DNA of 64,000 nt from Streptomyces lydicus (GTDB taxonomy: Bacteria; Actinomycetota; Actinomycetes; Streptomycetales; Streptomycetaceae): positions 4,774,001 through 4,838,000 of the forward strand of contig NZ_CP017157.1 in the NCBI RefSeq assembly GCF_001729485.1, in the 5' to 3' direction. The notes beneath the pieces are model-generated. The model searched no databases and was not told the DNA's origin. It saw only the letters and a program-made list of their open reading frames with translations. Below are positions 43,311 through 52,379 of the stretch, piece after piece; the stretch's first letter is position 1; each line of letters opens with the position of its first letter. Made by a program: the position numbers and the translations under genes.

Positions 43311-45005
43311 ATGTCCAACACCACTACCCCCACCGGCGGCCCGCTGCCCCGCCAGGTCGCCGACGCCTATGTCGACGCCCTCGTCGACCTGGACCCGATC
43401 ACCGGAACCTTCCTCGGCATCCCCGAGAGTTCCGACAAGCTCCCCGACTTCTCGCCGACGGGCCAGGAGGCGGTGGCCCAGCTCGCCCGTACGACGCTGG
43501 ACAGGCTCGCCGAGGCCGAGGCCCGGCCGGGCGCGGACAGCACCGCCGAGCAGGTCTGCGCCCGGCTGCTGCGCGAGCGGCTGACCGCCGAGCTGGCGGT
43601 GCACGAGGCCGGCGAGCGCCTGCGCACGGTCAGCAACCTCAGCTCCCCGCTGCACCACGTCCGTGAGGTCTTCACGGTCACCCCGGCGGAGACCGAGGAG
43701 GACTGGGCGGCCATCGACCGGCGGCTGCGGGCCGTACCGGCCGCGCTGGAGGGCTACCGCGCCGCCCTCGACGCCGGCCTCAAGCGCGATCTGCCCGCCG
43801 GCCCGCTACAGGTGCGCACCGTCATCGGTCAGTTGGACGAGTGGATCGGCACCGGCCGCAGCTGGTTCGCGGAGTTCACCGAGGCCGGCCCGGACGCGCT
43901 GCGCGCCGAGCTGACCGAGGCCGCCGAGGTGGCGACCGGCGCCCTGGTGGAGCTGCGCGACTGGTTCCGGGACAGCTACGCCCCGGCTGTCGAGGGCGCG
44001 CCGGACGTGGTGGGCCGGGAGCGCTACGCCCGTCTCGCGCGCTACTACAACGGTGCCGACGTCGACGCCGACGAGGCGTACGCGTACGGCTGGTCGGAGT
44101 TCCACCGGCTGCTGGCCGAGATGGAGACCGAGGCGGAGAAGGTCCTGCCCGGTGCGAAGACCCCGTGGGAGGCGCTGGCCTGGTGCGACGAGCACGGTGA
44201 GGCGATCGAGGGCGTCGAGGAGACCCGGCGGTGGCTGCAGTCGCTCATGGACGAGGCCATCGAGTCGCTGGACGGCACCCACTTCGAGCTGGCCGAGCGG
44301 GTCCGCCGGGTCGAGTCGCGGATCGCCCCGGCCGGCAGCGCGGCCGCCCCGTACTACACCCCGCCGACGCTGGACTTCTCCCGGCCCGGCCGCACCTGGC
44401 TGCCGACGATGGGCGAGACCCGCTTCCCGGCGTACGACCTGGTCTCCACCTGGTACCACGAGGGCGTGCCCGGCCATCACCTCCAGCTGGCGCAGTGGGT
44501 CCACGTCGCCGACCGGCTCTCGCGTTACCAGACGACGGTGGGCATCGTCAGCGCCAACGCCGAGGGCTGGGCGCTGTACGCCGAGCGCCTCATGGACGAG
44601 CTGGGCTTCCTGACGAACGCCGAGCGGCGGCTCGGCTATCTGGACGCGCAGATGATGCGCGCGGTGCGGGTCATCATCGACATCGGGATGCACCTGGAGC
44701 TGGAGATCCCCGCGGACTCGCCCTTCCACCCGGGTGAGCGCTGGACGCCGCAGCTGGCGCACGAGTTCTTCGCGCGGCACAGCAGCCGCCCGGCGGACTT
44801 CGTCGAGAGCGAGATCATCCGCTACCAGGGCATGGCCGGTCAGGCCATCGGCTACAAGCTCGGTGAGCGGGTCTGGCTCAAGGGCCGGGAGGCGGCCCGC
44901 GCCCGGCACGGCGCGGACTTCGACCTCAAGGCGTGGCACATGGCCGCGCTGTCGCAGGGCTCCCTGGGCCTGGACGATCTCCTGAGCGAGCTGTCGGCGC
45001 TCTGA
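43311..45005 (+). CDS. DUF885-family metallopeptidase-like protein
   Basis: 564 aa, soluble, no signal peptide. The zinc-site motif YHEGVPGHHLQLAQ (HExxxGHH) lies near 385-398, with SANAEGWALYAERLMDELGF contributing the downstream Glu ligand, the pattern of DUF885/M32-like peptidases. The N-terminal half is helical. Streptomyces proteins of this family are cytoplasmic and uncharacterised. ATG 43311 has GAGG at a suitable distance; ATG 43302 is a possible alternative. A 16-bp perfect terminator stem follows. Confidence 0.82.
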   Translation: MSNTTTPTGGPLPRQVADAYVDALVDLDPITGTFLGIPESSDKLPDFSPTGQEAVAQLARTTLDRLAEAEARPGADSTAEQVCARLLRERLTAELAVHEAGERLRTVSNLSSPLHHVREVFTVTPAETEEDWAAIDRRLRAVPAALEGYRAALDAGLKRDLPAGPLQVRTVIGQLDEWIGTGRSWFAEFTEAGPDALRAELTEAAEVATGALVELRDWFRDSYAPAVEGAPDVVGRERYARLARYYNGADVDADEAYAYGWSEFHRLLAEMETEAEKVLPGAKTPWEALAWCDEHGEAIEGVEETRRWLQSLMDEAIESLDGTHFELAERVRRVESRIAPAGSAAAPYYTPPTLDFSRPGRTWLPTMGETRFPAYDLVSTWYHEGVPGHHLQLAQWVHVADRLSRYQTTVGIVSANAEGWALYAERLMDELGFLTNAERRLGYLDAQMMRAVRVIIDIGMHLELEIPADSPFHPGERWTPQLAHEFFARHSSRPADFVESEIIRYQGMAGQAIGYKLGERVWLKGREAARARHGADFDLKAWHMAALSQGSLGLDDLLSELSAL

Positions 45006-45018
45006 CCGGGGCGTACGG

Positions 45019-45064
45019 GGCGGCGGCCGGCCACGGCGAAAGGGTGTTGTGGCCGGCCGCCGCC
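45019..45064 (+). terminator. Terminator hairpin after the DUF885 gene
   Basis: GGCGGCGGCCGGCCAC (45019-45034) and GTGGCCGGCCGCCGCC (45049-45064) are perfectly complementary over 16 bp with a 14-nt loop. The right arm lies only 20 bp before the next start. Confidence 0.7.
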
Positions 45065-45083
45065 GTCCGTAGGGTCCGTGGGC

Positions 45084-46498
45084 ATGACGGTGGACCCCGC
45101 GGCGGACCGGCCGCTCTTCCTGTTCTCCGGAGATCCGCTGCGCCCGCGGCGTACCGATCCGCAGTTCGCCCCGGAGGCCGCCGCGGCGCGGTCGGCCGGT
45201 GCGGCGACCGCGGTGCTCGACCACGAGGCGCTGCTGGCCGGGCGCGCCGCGGAAGCGGTGCTGCGGGTGCCGCGTGGCGCCGGCCCCGTCTGGTACCGCG
45301 GCTGGATGCTGTCCGCCGGCCGCTACGCCGCCCTCGCCGAAGCGCTCACCGCCCGTGGCGGCCGGCTGCTGACCTCGCCCGCCGCCTACCGCACCGCCCA
45401 CGAACTCCCCGGCTGGTACGAGGCGTTCCGCCCGCTGACCCCGCGGAGCGTCTGGCTGCCCTGCGCGCCCGGTGCGGCGCCCGCGCCCGCGGCGCTGGCC
45501 CGGCTCGCCGGTCCGCTCACCGCGCCGGGCCGGCGCCGCCCGCTGGTCGTCAAGGACTGGGTGAAGTCGCGTAAGCACGAATGGGACGAGGCGGCGTACG
45601 TCCCGGACGCCGCCGACACCGAACGCCTCGCCGCGGTCGTCGGCCGGTTCGTCGCGCTCCAGGAGGAGTCCCTGACCGGCGGGGTGGTGCTGCGCGCCTT
45701 CGAGGAGTACGACCGGGCGGTGGGCGAGGCACGGGTGTGGTGGGTGGACGGCGAGCCGGTGCTGACCGGCGCGCACCCCGACACCCCCGTACTGCGCCCC
45801 GTCCCCGAGCTGGCCCATGTGGCCGCGCCGGTACGGCAGTTGGGGCTGCGCTTCTGCACCACGGACCTGGCGTTGCGCGCCGACGGCGTCTGGCGGGTGG
45901 TGGAGGTCGGTGACGGGCAGGTCAGCGGGCTGCCGGCGGACGCCGACCCCCACCCGCTGTTCGAAGCGCTGGTCACCGCGGGGGCCGGCGGTCCGCTGAC
46001 GCTCTCCTCCGGGCGGGTGGCGCTGCGCGCCCTGCTCCCGTCGGTGGCGGCGCGGGTCGCGGACGGGGACCCGGCCGGGTTCGACTGGATCGACGGGGGG
46101 CCGTCGGAGACCACCTCGGGTGCTGCCGGGATCGCCGTGCGCGCCGCGGCGGCCGGCAGTTACCGCCCGGGGTGGGGCGTCTTCATCCTGACCGACGCGG
46201 TCGCCGGCACGGCGCTGGGCAGCATCGGCTTCCACGGCCCGCCGGACGGCACCGGCTTCGTGGAGATGGGCTACGACCTCTCGCCGTCCGCCCGCGGCGC
46301 CGGCTGGGCGACCGAGGCGGCACGGCTGCTGGCCGGCTGGGCGGCCGCCCAGCCCGGCGTACGGACGGTGGGCGCGCTCACCGAGCCGGCGAACGTCCCC
46401 TCGCAGCGGGTCCTGGAACGGGCCGGTTTCCGGTTCGCCGGGAGCGCGACGGGCTGCGCGCCTACGAGATCGACGGCACCGCCGGGGTCAATGCCTGA
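45084..46498 (+). pseudogene. ATP-grasp/GNAT fusion gene with a late frameshift
   Basis: From ATG 45084 the first about 300 codons form an ATP-grasp-like domain (VVKDWVKSRKHEWDEAAYVP, ARVWWVDGEPVLTG, DLALRADGVWRVVEVGDGQ). A GNAT domain follows in the same frame (VALRALLPSVAARVADGDPA, GFVEMGYDLSPSARGAGWAT, NVPSQRVLERAGFRF). Near 46441 the frame slips: the natural ending RERDGLRAYEIDGTAGVNA, with TGA at 46496-46498, lies in the next frame. Read straight on, the frame instead runs to 46742 through antisense of an SDR remnant. The lesion touches only the last about 20 residues, so partial function or a sequencing error is possible. TAGGGT lies eight bases before the ATG, suggesting a leaderless mRNA. 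Confidence 0.65.
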
Positions 46499-46712
46499 AT
46501 CCCGCTTGGGAGTTGATGACCTCACCGGTGATCCGGGCGGCTTCGTCGGTGGCGAGCCAGGCGATCAGCCGGGCCGGGTCGTCGGGTGTGCCCCACCGTC
46601 CGCCGGGAAAGCGGGCGGCGCCCCGCTCGCGCAGCGCACCGACCGCGTAGGGCGACCTCGTCGGGCATACCGCCGCCGCGGTCCTGGCCCGAGGTCATCA
46701 TCGCGAGCCGGC
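46488..46712 (-). pseudogene. Short-chain dehydrogenase (SDR) remnant
   Basis: The minus strand encodes MMTSGQDRGGGMPDEVA, the region around the catalytic Ser of an SDR. After a deletion and frame change it encodes FPGGRWGTPDDPARLIAWLA and TDEAARITGEVINSQAGFRH with a stop at 46488-46490, the typical SDR C-terminus. The N-terminal Rossmann half and the YxxxK segment are missing. Dead copy, convergent with the fusion gene. Confidence 0.7.
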
Positions 46713-46769
46713 CGCCCGGCGGTCCCGGGGCGCGCCGGGTGACGCGCGGACGCCGGACCGCGGGCCGCC

Positions 46770-47267
46770 TCAGCAGCCGCAGTCCTCGGCTCCCACGGGT
46801 GCCGTCAGCGGGTCGGCGGGGCGGTGCCGGGGGCCCTGCCAGGTCTCGACCTCGTATCCCTCGCGGATCCAGTACTCGATGCCGCCGAGCATCTCCTTGA
46901 CGCGGTAGCCGAGCCGGGCGAGCGCGAGGGCGGCGCGGGTGGCGCCGTCGCAGCCGGGGCCCCAGCAGTACACGACGACCGGGACCGCCCGGTCCAGCAG
47001 CCCCGCCGCGTCCGCTGCGATCCGGGCGGTGGGCAGGTGCCGGGCGCCCGGGACGTGCCCCTGGTCCCAGGCCGCGGTGCTCCGGGAGTCGATGACGACG
47101 AAGTCGGCGGTACCGGCCGCCAGCGCGGTGTGCACATCGGCGACATCGGTGTGGAAGGCGAGGCGGGCGGCGAAGTACGCGGCGGCGTCGGCGGGCGCGG
47201 CGGGCGGGGCGGCCGGTACGGCGCCGGGGGCGGCGTGGGCCGCGGGCTGCGGCGTCGGTGTGATCAT
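46770..47267 (-). CDS. Rhodanese-like domain protein
   Basis: 165 aa. After an Ala/Pro-rich N-terminus, one rhodanese domain: FVVIDSRSTAAWDQGHVPGA, LPTARIAADAAGLLDRAVP and the active-site loop VVYCWGPGCDGATRAA with the catalytic Cys. The C-terminus ends EDCGC, three residues from a further Cys pair. Probably a cytoplasmic sulfurtransferase or sulfur carrier handler. It is divergent from an Lrp-type regulator, a frequent pairing in actinobacteria. Confidence 0.85.
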   Translation of the reverse strand: MITPTPQPAAHAAPGAVPAAPPAAPADAAAYFAARLAFHTDVADVHTALAAGTADFVVIDSRSTAAWDQGHVPGARHLPTARIAADAAGLLDRAVPVVVYCWGPGCDGATRAALALARLGYRVKEMLGGIEYWIREGYEVETWQGPRHRPADPLTAPVGAEDCGC

Positions 47268-47309
47268 GGCCGATAATTTACGGTTCGCCCGCGCGGCCCT
47301 GAAGTGAAG

Positions 47310-47341
47310 ATCACCGGCAAAAACCTTGATATGCCGGTGAT
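47310..47341. promoter_or_regulatory. Inverted repeat between rhodanese and Lrp genes
   Basis: ATCACCGGCA (47310-47319) and TGCCGGTGAT (47332-47341) form a perfect 10-bp inverted repeat with an AT-rich 12-bp spacer (AAAACCTTGATA). It ends 20 bp before the Lrp ATG. This is a good candidate operator for autoregulation and control of the rhodanese gene. Confidence 0.6.
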
Positions 47342-47361
47342 TCCACTGCTAGACAGCGCAG

Positions 47362-47808
47362 ATGACCGGTTATTCCCCCGACGCCACCGACTGGCGCATC
47401 CTCGACGTCCTGCAGCACAACGGCCGGGCCGGCTACGCCGAGCTGGCCCGCGCGGTGAACATGTCCGCCAGCGCGGTCACCGAACGCGTCCGGCGGCTGG
47501 AGGAGGCAGGGGTGATCTCCGGTTACGCCGCGGTCGTCGACCCGGAGCGGGTCGGCCTGCCGGTCCTGGCCTTCGTCCGGCTGCGCTACCCCAACGGCAA
47601 CTACAAGCCGTTCCACGATCTGCTGGAGTCCACCCCGGAGATCCTGGAGGCGCACCACGTCACCGGCGACGACTGCTTCGTCATCAAGGTGGCCGCCCGC
47701 TCGATGCGGCACCTGGAGGAGGTGTCCGGCCGGATCGGCGCCCTCGGCTCGGTGACGACCAGCGTCGTCTACTCCTCACCGCTCCCCCGCCGCCCCGTCG
47801 GCCGGTGA
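47362..47808 (+). CDS. Lrp/AsnC-family transcriptional regulator
   Basis: 148 aa. Helix-turn-helix DWRILDVLQHNGRAGYAELA, NMSASAVTERVRRLEEAGVI; the RAM effector-binding domain follows (VVDPERVGLPVLAFVRLRYP, AHHVTGDDCFVIKVAARSMR). Probably senses an amino acid or a sulfur amino acid and controls the divergent rhodanese gene. TAGACA ends six bases upstream of the ATG and no ribosome binding site is seen, so the mRNA may be leaderless. Confidence 0.9.
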   Translation: MTGYSPDATDWRILDVLQHNGRAGYAELARAVNMSASAVTERVRRLEEAGVISGYAAVVDPERVGLPVLAFVRLRYPNGNYKPFHDLLESTPEILEAHHVTGDDCFVIKVAARSMRHLEEVSGRIGALGSVTTSVVYSSPLPRRPVGR

Positions 47809-47840
47809 TCCGCGGCCGCCCGCCCCGCTGACGGCCCGGC

Positions 47841-50800
47841 TCAGTCGCGTACGCGGTGCCGGACCGTCGAGCCGGACCGGTCCTTGACGACCTCCAGCTG
47901 GGCCGGGATCCGCGCCTTGAGGTCGGCGACGTGGCTGACGATCCCGACGCTGCGGTCGCGTTCGCGCAGCGAGTCCAGGACGTCCAGCACCTCGTCGAGG
48001 GTCTGCTCGTCCAGGCTGCCGAACCCCTCGTCGATGAAGAGGGTGTCCAGCCGGGTGCCGCCGGCCTCGTCGGTGACGACGTCGGCGAGGCCGAGCGCCA
48101 GCGCCAGCGAGGCGAAGAAGGTCTCGCCGCCGGAGAGGCTGGCGGTGTCCCGCTCGTGTCCGGTCCACGCGTCGATGACGTGCAGCCCGAGGCCGGAGCG
48201 CCGGGCGCCGCCGGCCCGCTCGTCGGAGTGCACGAGGGTGTAGCGGCCGGCCGACATCCGCTGCAGCCGGGCTCCGGCGGCGGCCGCGACCTGCTCCAGC
48301 CGGGCCGCGAGGACGTAGGACTCCAGCCGCATCCGGCGCTCGTTCTCGCTGGAGGTGCCGGCGGCCAGCGCGGCGAGCCCGGCGATACGGTCGTGGTCGG
48401 CGCGCAGCGGGGCCAGCCGGCGGACGTCGTCCTCGGCGTGGGCGGAGAGCCGGTCGAGGGCGGCGCAGCGCTCCTCGGCCGCCGCCCGGGCGGCCGAGGC
48501 GGTCCGCAGCCGCTCCGAAGCGGCCTGGTCGGCGGCGTACGCGGCGTCCGGGTCGGCGGGCGGGAGCCGGTCCGCGGCGAGCGCCTCGGGGTCGGCGAGT
48601 TCGGCCTCCACCGCGGCCGACTCGCTCTGCCAGTCGTCGAGCCGCTGCTGGAGCGCACCCCACTCGTCGTCCTTCAGCAGCGCCTCGGCGGCCGCCCGGG
48701 GCGTGTCGAAGCCGGCCCCGTGGGCGGCGTCGGAGGCCCGGGCGTCGGCCTCCTTGAGCCGCTGGGCGCAGGAGGCCGCCGTACGGGACGCCTCGGCCGC
48801 CGCGGCGAGCAGCGTCACCTGCCGCTCCAGCCGGGCGGCCCGCTCCGCGACGCTCGCGCTGTCGCCCCGCGCCCGGGTCAACTCCTCGTCCAGTGCGGCC
48901 TGTTCGCGGTCCAGCGCCTCGCGGTGCGAGGTCCGGGCGGCGGACCGGCGTTCGGCCTGCTGCTGCTCGGCGCGGCGTCGTTCGTACTCCCGCTCGGCAC
49001 GGTCCAGCGCCTCGCGTGCCGCGTGCAGGTCCGCGCCGAGCGCACGGCTGTCGGCCAGTTCGGCGCGCAACTCCTCGGCCTGTGCGGCGAGTTCGCCGGT
49101 GGCCGCGGCACCGGCCGCCGCCGTCGCCGCGGCGCGTGCCTCGCCGAGGGTCCGGCAGTGGGCCTCCGCCTGCTGCCGGGTCTCCTCGGCGCGGTGGTGC
49201 GCGGCCAGCGCGGCCTCCTCGGTGGCCCGGTCGACGTGGCCGGCGCCGGCCCGGGCCGGGTCCGGGTGCTCGGTGGCACCGCAGACCGCGCACGCCTCCC
49301 CGTCGCGCAGCCCGTCGGCGAGTTCGGCGGCGATGCCCCGCAGCCGCCGCTCCTTGAGATCGAGCCAGTGTTCATGCGCGACCGCGGCCCGCTCCCTGGC
49401 GGCGAGCAGCGCGCCCTCCGCGGAGCGTGCCTCGTCGTCGAGCCGGTCGCGTCGGCGGGCCGCGGCGAGCCGTTCCTCGGCCGGGCCGATCCGCGCGCCG
49501 AGCTGCTCGGCACGGACCGCGGCCTCCTGCGCGGCTTCGATGCGCTGCTGGTGGGCGCGGCGGACACCGTCCCAGGCGGCGAGCCAGTCCGCGGCGTCCA
49601 GCAGTGTCTGCTCGTCGGCGCGCGCCTCGCGGTCGAGGGCGGTGCGCTCCAGGGCGAGGTCCGCGGCCCGGCGTTCGGCCCGTCGGGCGGCCGCGAGCGA
49701 TCCCAGATCCTCCCGTGCCGCCCGCTCCTCCGCGGCCAGCCGGTCGCTGTCGGCGTCCGCGAGTGCGGGCGGCAGCGGGGCACGGTGGGTGCGCTCGGCG
49801 CGCTGTGCCGCGTCCAGCTCGCGCCAGGCCGCCTCGCGCAGGGCGAGCGCGGGCGCGACCTCGGCGGCCGTGCGGGCCCGCGCCAGCCGGTCGCGGGTAC
49901 GGGCCCGCTCCTCGGCGTCCGTGTCGAGCAGGGCGGCGCGGCGACGGGCGGCTGCGTAGCGCTGCTGGAGCCGGTGCCGCTCACGGGCCTCGGCCAGCTC
50001 CCCGGCCGCGGTCCGCCCGGCCTCCTCGGCGGCGCACACCGCGGCGTGGGCGACCGCCAGTCGCTCGCGTGCGCTCACCCTCGCGACGGCGGCCCTGGCC
50101 AGCACCGCGTCGGCGAATCCCGGCTCGCCCACCCCGGGTGCGGCGGTGTCGGCACCGGCCGGTGCCGCGGAGGAGGCCGCCGCGGCCCGCCGGCCGGCTC
50201 CCGCCTGGCCCGGGACGGTCGCGGTCACCGTCGCCGTACCCGCCCCGCCGGCCTCCGCGCGGCTCCGCCGGCCGCCCGCGGCGCGCCCGGCCGTGCCCTG
50301 CGCCGCCCGCCCGGCCCGGCCCGCCGCCGGGGCCGAGGTACCGGTGAAGAAGTCTTCGAGGCCGTCGAAGTCGGCGCTCTCCCCGGCCGCCTGCGCCATC
50401 CGGTGCGCGAGCGCCAGCAGCCGCTCGTCGCCCGCCGCGACCTGGTCGGCGGCCGCCCGGCGCCGGGTGCCGAGCCGCTCTTCGAGCGCGGCGAACCGGC
50501 GGGTGTCGAAGAGCCGGCCCAGCAGCCGGGCACGGGCCTCCGCGTCGGCCCGCAGGAAGCGCGCGAAGTCCCCCTGCGGCAGCAGCACGACCTGGCAGAA
50601 CTGCTCCTTGCTCATGCCGAGCAGCTGCCCGATCTCCTCACCGATCTCCTGGTGCGACCGGCTCAGCGCCTTCCAGCTGCCGTCCGCCCCGGCCTCGCCC
50701 GGTACGAACTCCCGCAGCCGGCTCTGCGCCTTCTCCCTCGTCGTACCGCTGCCGCGCTTCTTGGGGCGCGGCTGCTCGGGCAGCCTGGTGATCTCCAACC

Positions 50801-51065
50801 GCCGCCCGGCCACGGTCAGTTCGAGGACGACCTCGGTGAGGGTCTGCGGGTCGGCCAGGTCGCTGCGCAGCGCCTGGCCGCCGTGCCGCGCCCCGGGCAC
50901 CGACCCGTACAGCGCGAAGCACACCGCGTCCAGCACCGAGGTCTTGCCCGCGCCCGTCGGCCCGTGCAGCAGGAACAGCCCGTCGCGGGCGAGCCGGTCG
51001 AAGTCGACGGTCTGGGTGCCGCGGAACGGGCCGAAGGCGGTCAGGGTGAGCCGGTGCAGTCTCAT
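47841..51065 (-). CDS. sbcC: SbcC exonuclease subunit (Rad50-like SMC ATPase)
   Basis: 1074 aa. Walker A GPTGAGKTSVLDAVCFALYG at about 36-55, two long coiled-coil arms, a zinc hook GEACAVCGATEHPDP near the middle, ABC signature SLSGGETFFASLALALG and Walker B LFIDEGFGSLDEQTL near the end. With SbcD it opens and trims hairpins and double-strand ends. Gly/Ala/Arg-rich low-complexity insertion at about 240-310 lengthens one arm. The start overlaps the sbcD stop (ATGA). Confidence 0.95.
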   Translation of the reverse strand: MRLHRLTLTAFGPFRGTQTVDFDRLARDGLFLLHGPTGAGKTSVLDAVCFALYGSVPGARHGGQALRSDLADPQTLTEVVLELTVAGRRLEITRLPEQPRPKKRGSGTTREKAQSRLREFVPGEAGADGSWKALSRSHQEIGEEIGQLLGMSKEQFCQVVLLPQGDFARFLRADAEARARLLGRLFDTRRFAALEERLGTRRRAAADQVAAGDERLLALAHRMAQAAGESADFDGLEDFFTGTSAPAAGRAGRAAQGTAGRAAGGRRSRAEAGGAGTATVTATVPGQAGAGRRAAAASSAAPAGADTAAPGVGEPGFADAVLARAAVARVSARERLAVAHAAVCAAEEAGRTAAGELAEARERHRLQQRYAAARRRAALLDTDAEERARTRDRLARARTAAEVAPALALREAAWRELDAAQRAERTHRAPLPPALADADSDRLAAEERAAREDLGSLAAARRAERRAADLALERTALDREARADEQTLLDAADWLAAWDGVRRAHQQRIEAAQEAAVRAEQLGARIGPAEERLAAARRRDRLDDEARSAEGALLAARERAAVAHEHWLDLKERRLRGIAAELADGLRDGEACAVCGATEHPDPARAGAGHVDRATEEAALAAHHRAEETRQQAEAHCRTLGEARAAATAAAGAAATGELAAQAEELRAELADSRALGADLHAAREALDRAEREYERRRAEQQQAERRSAARTSHREALDREQAALDEELTRARGDSASVAERAARLERQVTLLAAAAEASRTAASCAQRLKEADARASDAAHGAGFDTPRAAAEALLKDDEWGALQQRLDDWQSESAAVEAELADPEALAADRLPPADPDAAYAADQAASERLRTASAARAAAEERCAALDRLSAHAEDDVRRLAPLRADHDRIAGLAALAAGTSSENERRMRLESYVLAARLEQVAAAAGARLQRMSAGRYTLVHSDERAGGARRSGLGLHVIDAWTGHERDTASLSGGETFFASLALALGLADVVTDEAGGTRLDTLFIDEGFGSLDEQTLDEVLDVLDSLRERDRSVGIVSHVADLKARIPAQLEVVKDRSGSTVRHRVRD

Positions 51066-52228
51066 CGCGCGACCTCCGCCGCCATGTCCTCGGCGCGCAC
51101 CTCGTCGATCGCCGAGCGCAGTTCGGCCCGCTCCTGCTCATCGGCGGCGCGGCCGGAGCGTACGTGTGCCACGAAGTCCTCGGCGATCTCCTGGTCGCTG
51201 CGTCCGCGCAGCCGCTGGGCGTAGGAGGCCGACGAGCGGGCCGGTCCCTCGTCGGGGTCGAAGACCAGGCTGAGGATGTGCGGGTAGCGCTTGACGAGCC
51301 GGGCCATCGGTTCGTGCGGGCGGACCGCGTCGGTGAGCGTGGCCTCCACCCAGGAGTCCTCGTGCCGGGCCAGCGCCGGATCGTCCAGCAGCCGGTCCAG
51401 CGGTCCCCGGATGCGGGCCAGCGCCCGCGGCACCGGCGCGTCCACCCGCTCCGCGTGCACCGCTCCGGTCTCGTCCAGCTCCACCAGCCACGACGTCTTG
51501 CGGTGGTCGGCCTCGGAGAAGGAGTAGGCGAGCGGCGATCCGGAGTAGCGGACCCGCTCGCTGAGGGTCTGGCAGCCGTGCAGGTGGCCGAGGGCGGCGT
51601 AGTCCACCCCGTCGAAGACGCCCGCGGGCACCGAGGCGACCCCGCCGACGGTGATGTCGCGCTCGCTGTCGCTGGCCGTGCCGCCGGTGACGAAGGCGTG
51701 CGCCAGCACCACCGAGCGCGTCCCGGCGGGCCGGTCGGCCAGGTCGGCCCGTACCCGGTCCATCGCCGCGCCGAGCACCGCCGCATGATCGGCCCGTTGT
51801 GCCCCGAGGGTCTCGCGCACCATGGCGGGCTCCAGGTACGGCAGCCCGTAGAACGCGACCGGCCCGTGCGCGTCACCGAGCAGTACGGGGGTGCCGCAGC
51901 CGGCGGGGTCGGTCCGCAGATGGATGCCGGCCCGCTCCATCAGCCCGGCGCCGACGCCGAGGCGGCGGGCGGAGTCGTGGTTGCCGGAGATCATCACGGT
52001 GGGGACGCCGAGCTCCGCGAGCCGGTGCAGCGCGTCGTCGAAGAGCTCGACGGCGGCGAGCGGCGGTACGGCCCGGTCGTAGACGTCGCCCGCGACCAGC
52101 ACCGCGTCGACCTCGCGGGCCCGCACCGTCTCGACGAGGTGATCGAGGAAGGCTCGCTGGGCGGTGAGCAGGTTCACGCGGTGGAAGGACCGCCCGAGAT
52201 GCCAGTCGGAGGTGTGCAGAAATCTCAC
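51062..52228 (-). CDS. sbcD: SbcD exonuclease subunit (Mre11-like)
   Basis: 388 aa. Metallophosphatase motifs in order: LHTSDWHLGRSFHRV, VAGDVYDRAVPP, ISGNHDSARRLG, VLAHAFVTGG and GHLHGCQTL. Mn2+-dependent nuclease partner of SbcC. First gene of the sbcDC operon. Confidence 0.95.
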   Translation of the reverse strand: MRFLHTSDWHLGRSFHRVNLLTAQRAFLDHLVETVRAREVDAVLVAGDVYDRAVPPLAAVELFDDALHRLAELGVPTVMISGNHDSARRLGVGAGLMERAGIHLRTDPAGCGTPVLLGDAHGPVAFYGLPYLEPAMVRETLGAQRADHAAVLGAAMDRVRADLADRPAGTRSVVLAHAFVTGGTASDSERDITVGGVASVPAGVFDGVDYAALGHLHGCQTLSERVRYSGSPLAYSFSEADHRKTSWLVELDETGAVHAERVDAPVPRALARIRGPLDRLLDDPALARHEDSWVEATLTDAVRPHEPMARLVKRYPHILSLVFDPDEGPARSSASYAQRLRGRSDQEIAEDFVAHVRSGRAADEQERAELRSAIDEVRAEDMAAEVAR

Positions 52229-52379
52229 GACACCGCTCCGACCTGCATGTTTTCTCTCTCCATTGGCTTCGACTCAGCACCGGGTCAGCACGAGTCTACG
52301 AGCCGGCACGCGTCCCGCCGGCCATGGCAGGCCCCCCTGCCCCGACTCGGCCCTCTTGTCGCGCGGGTCCCGGCCGGCC

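Noticed and set aside
47856..51224. A plus-strand open frame of over 1100 codons opposite sbcC
   Set aside because: Gly/Arg/Val-rich low-complexity antisense of sbcC, no domain, no ribosome binding site.
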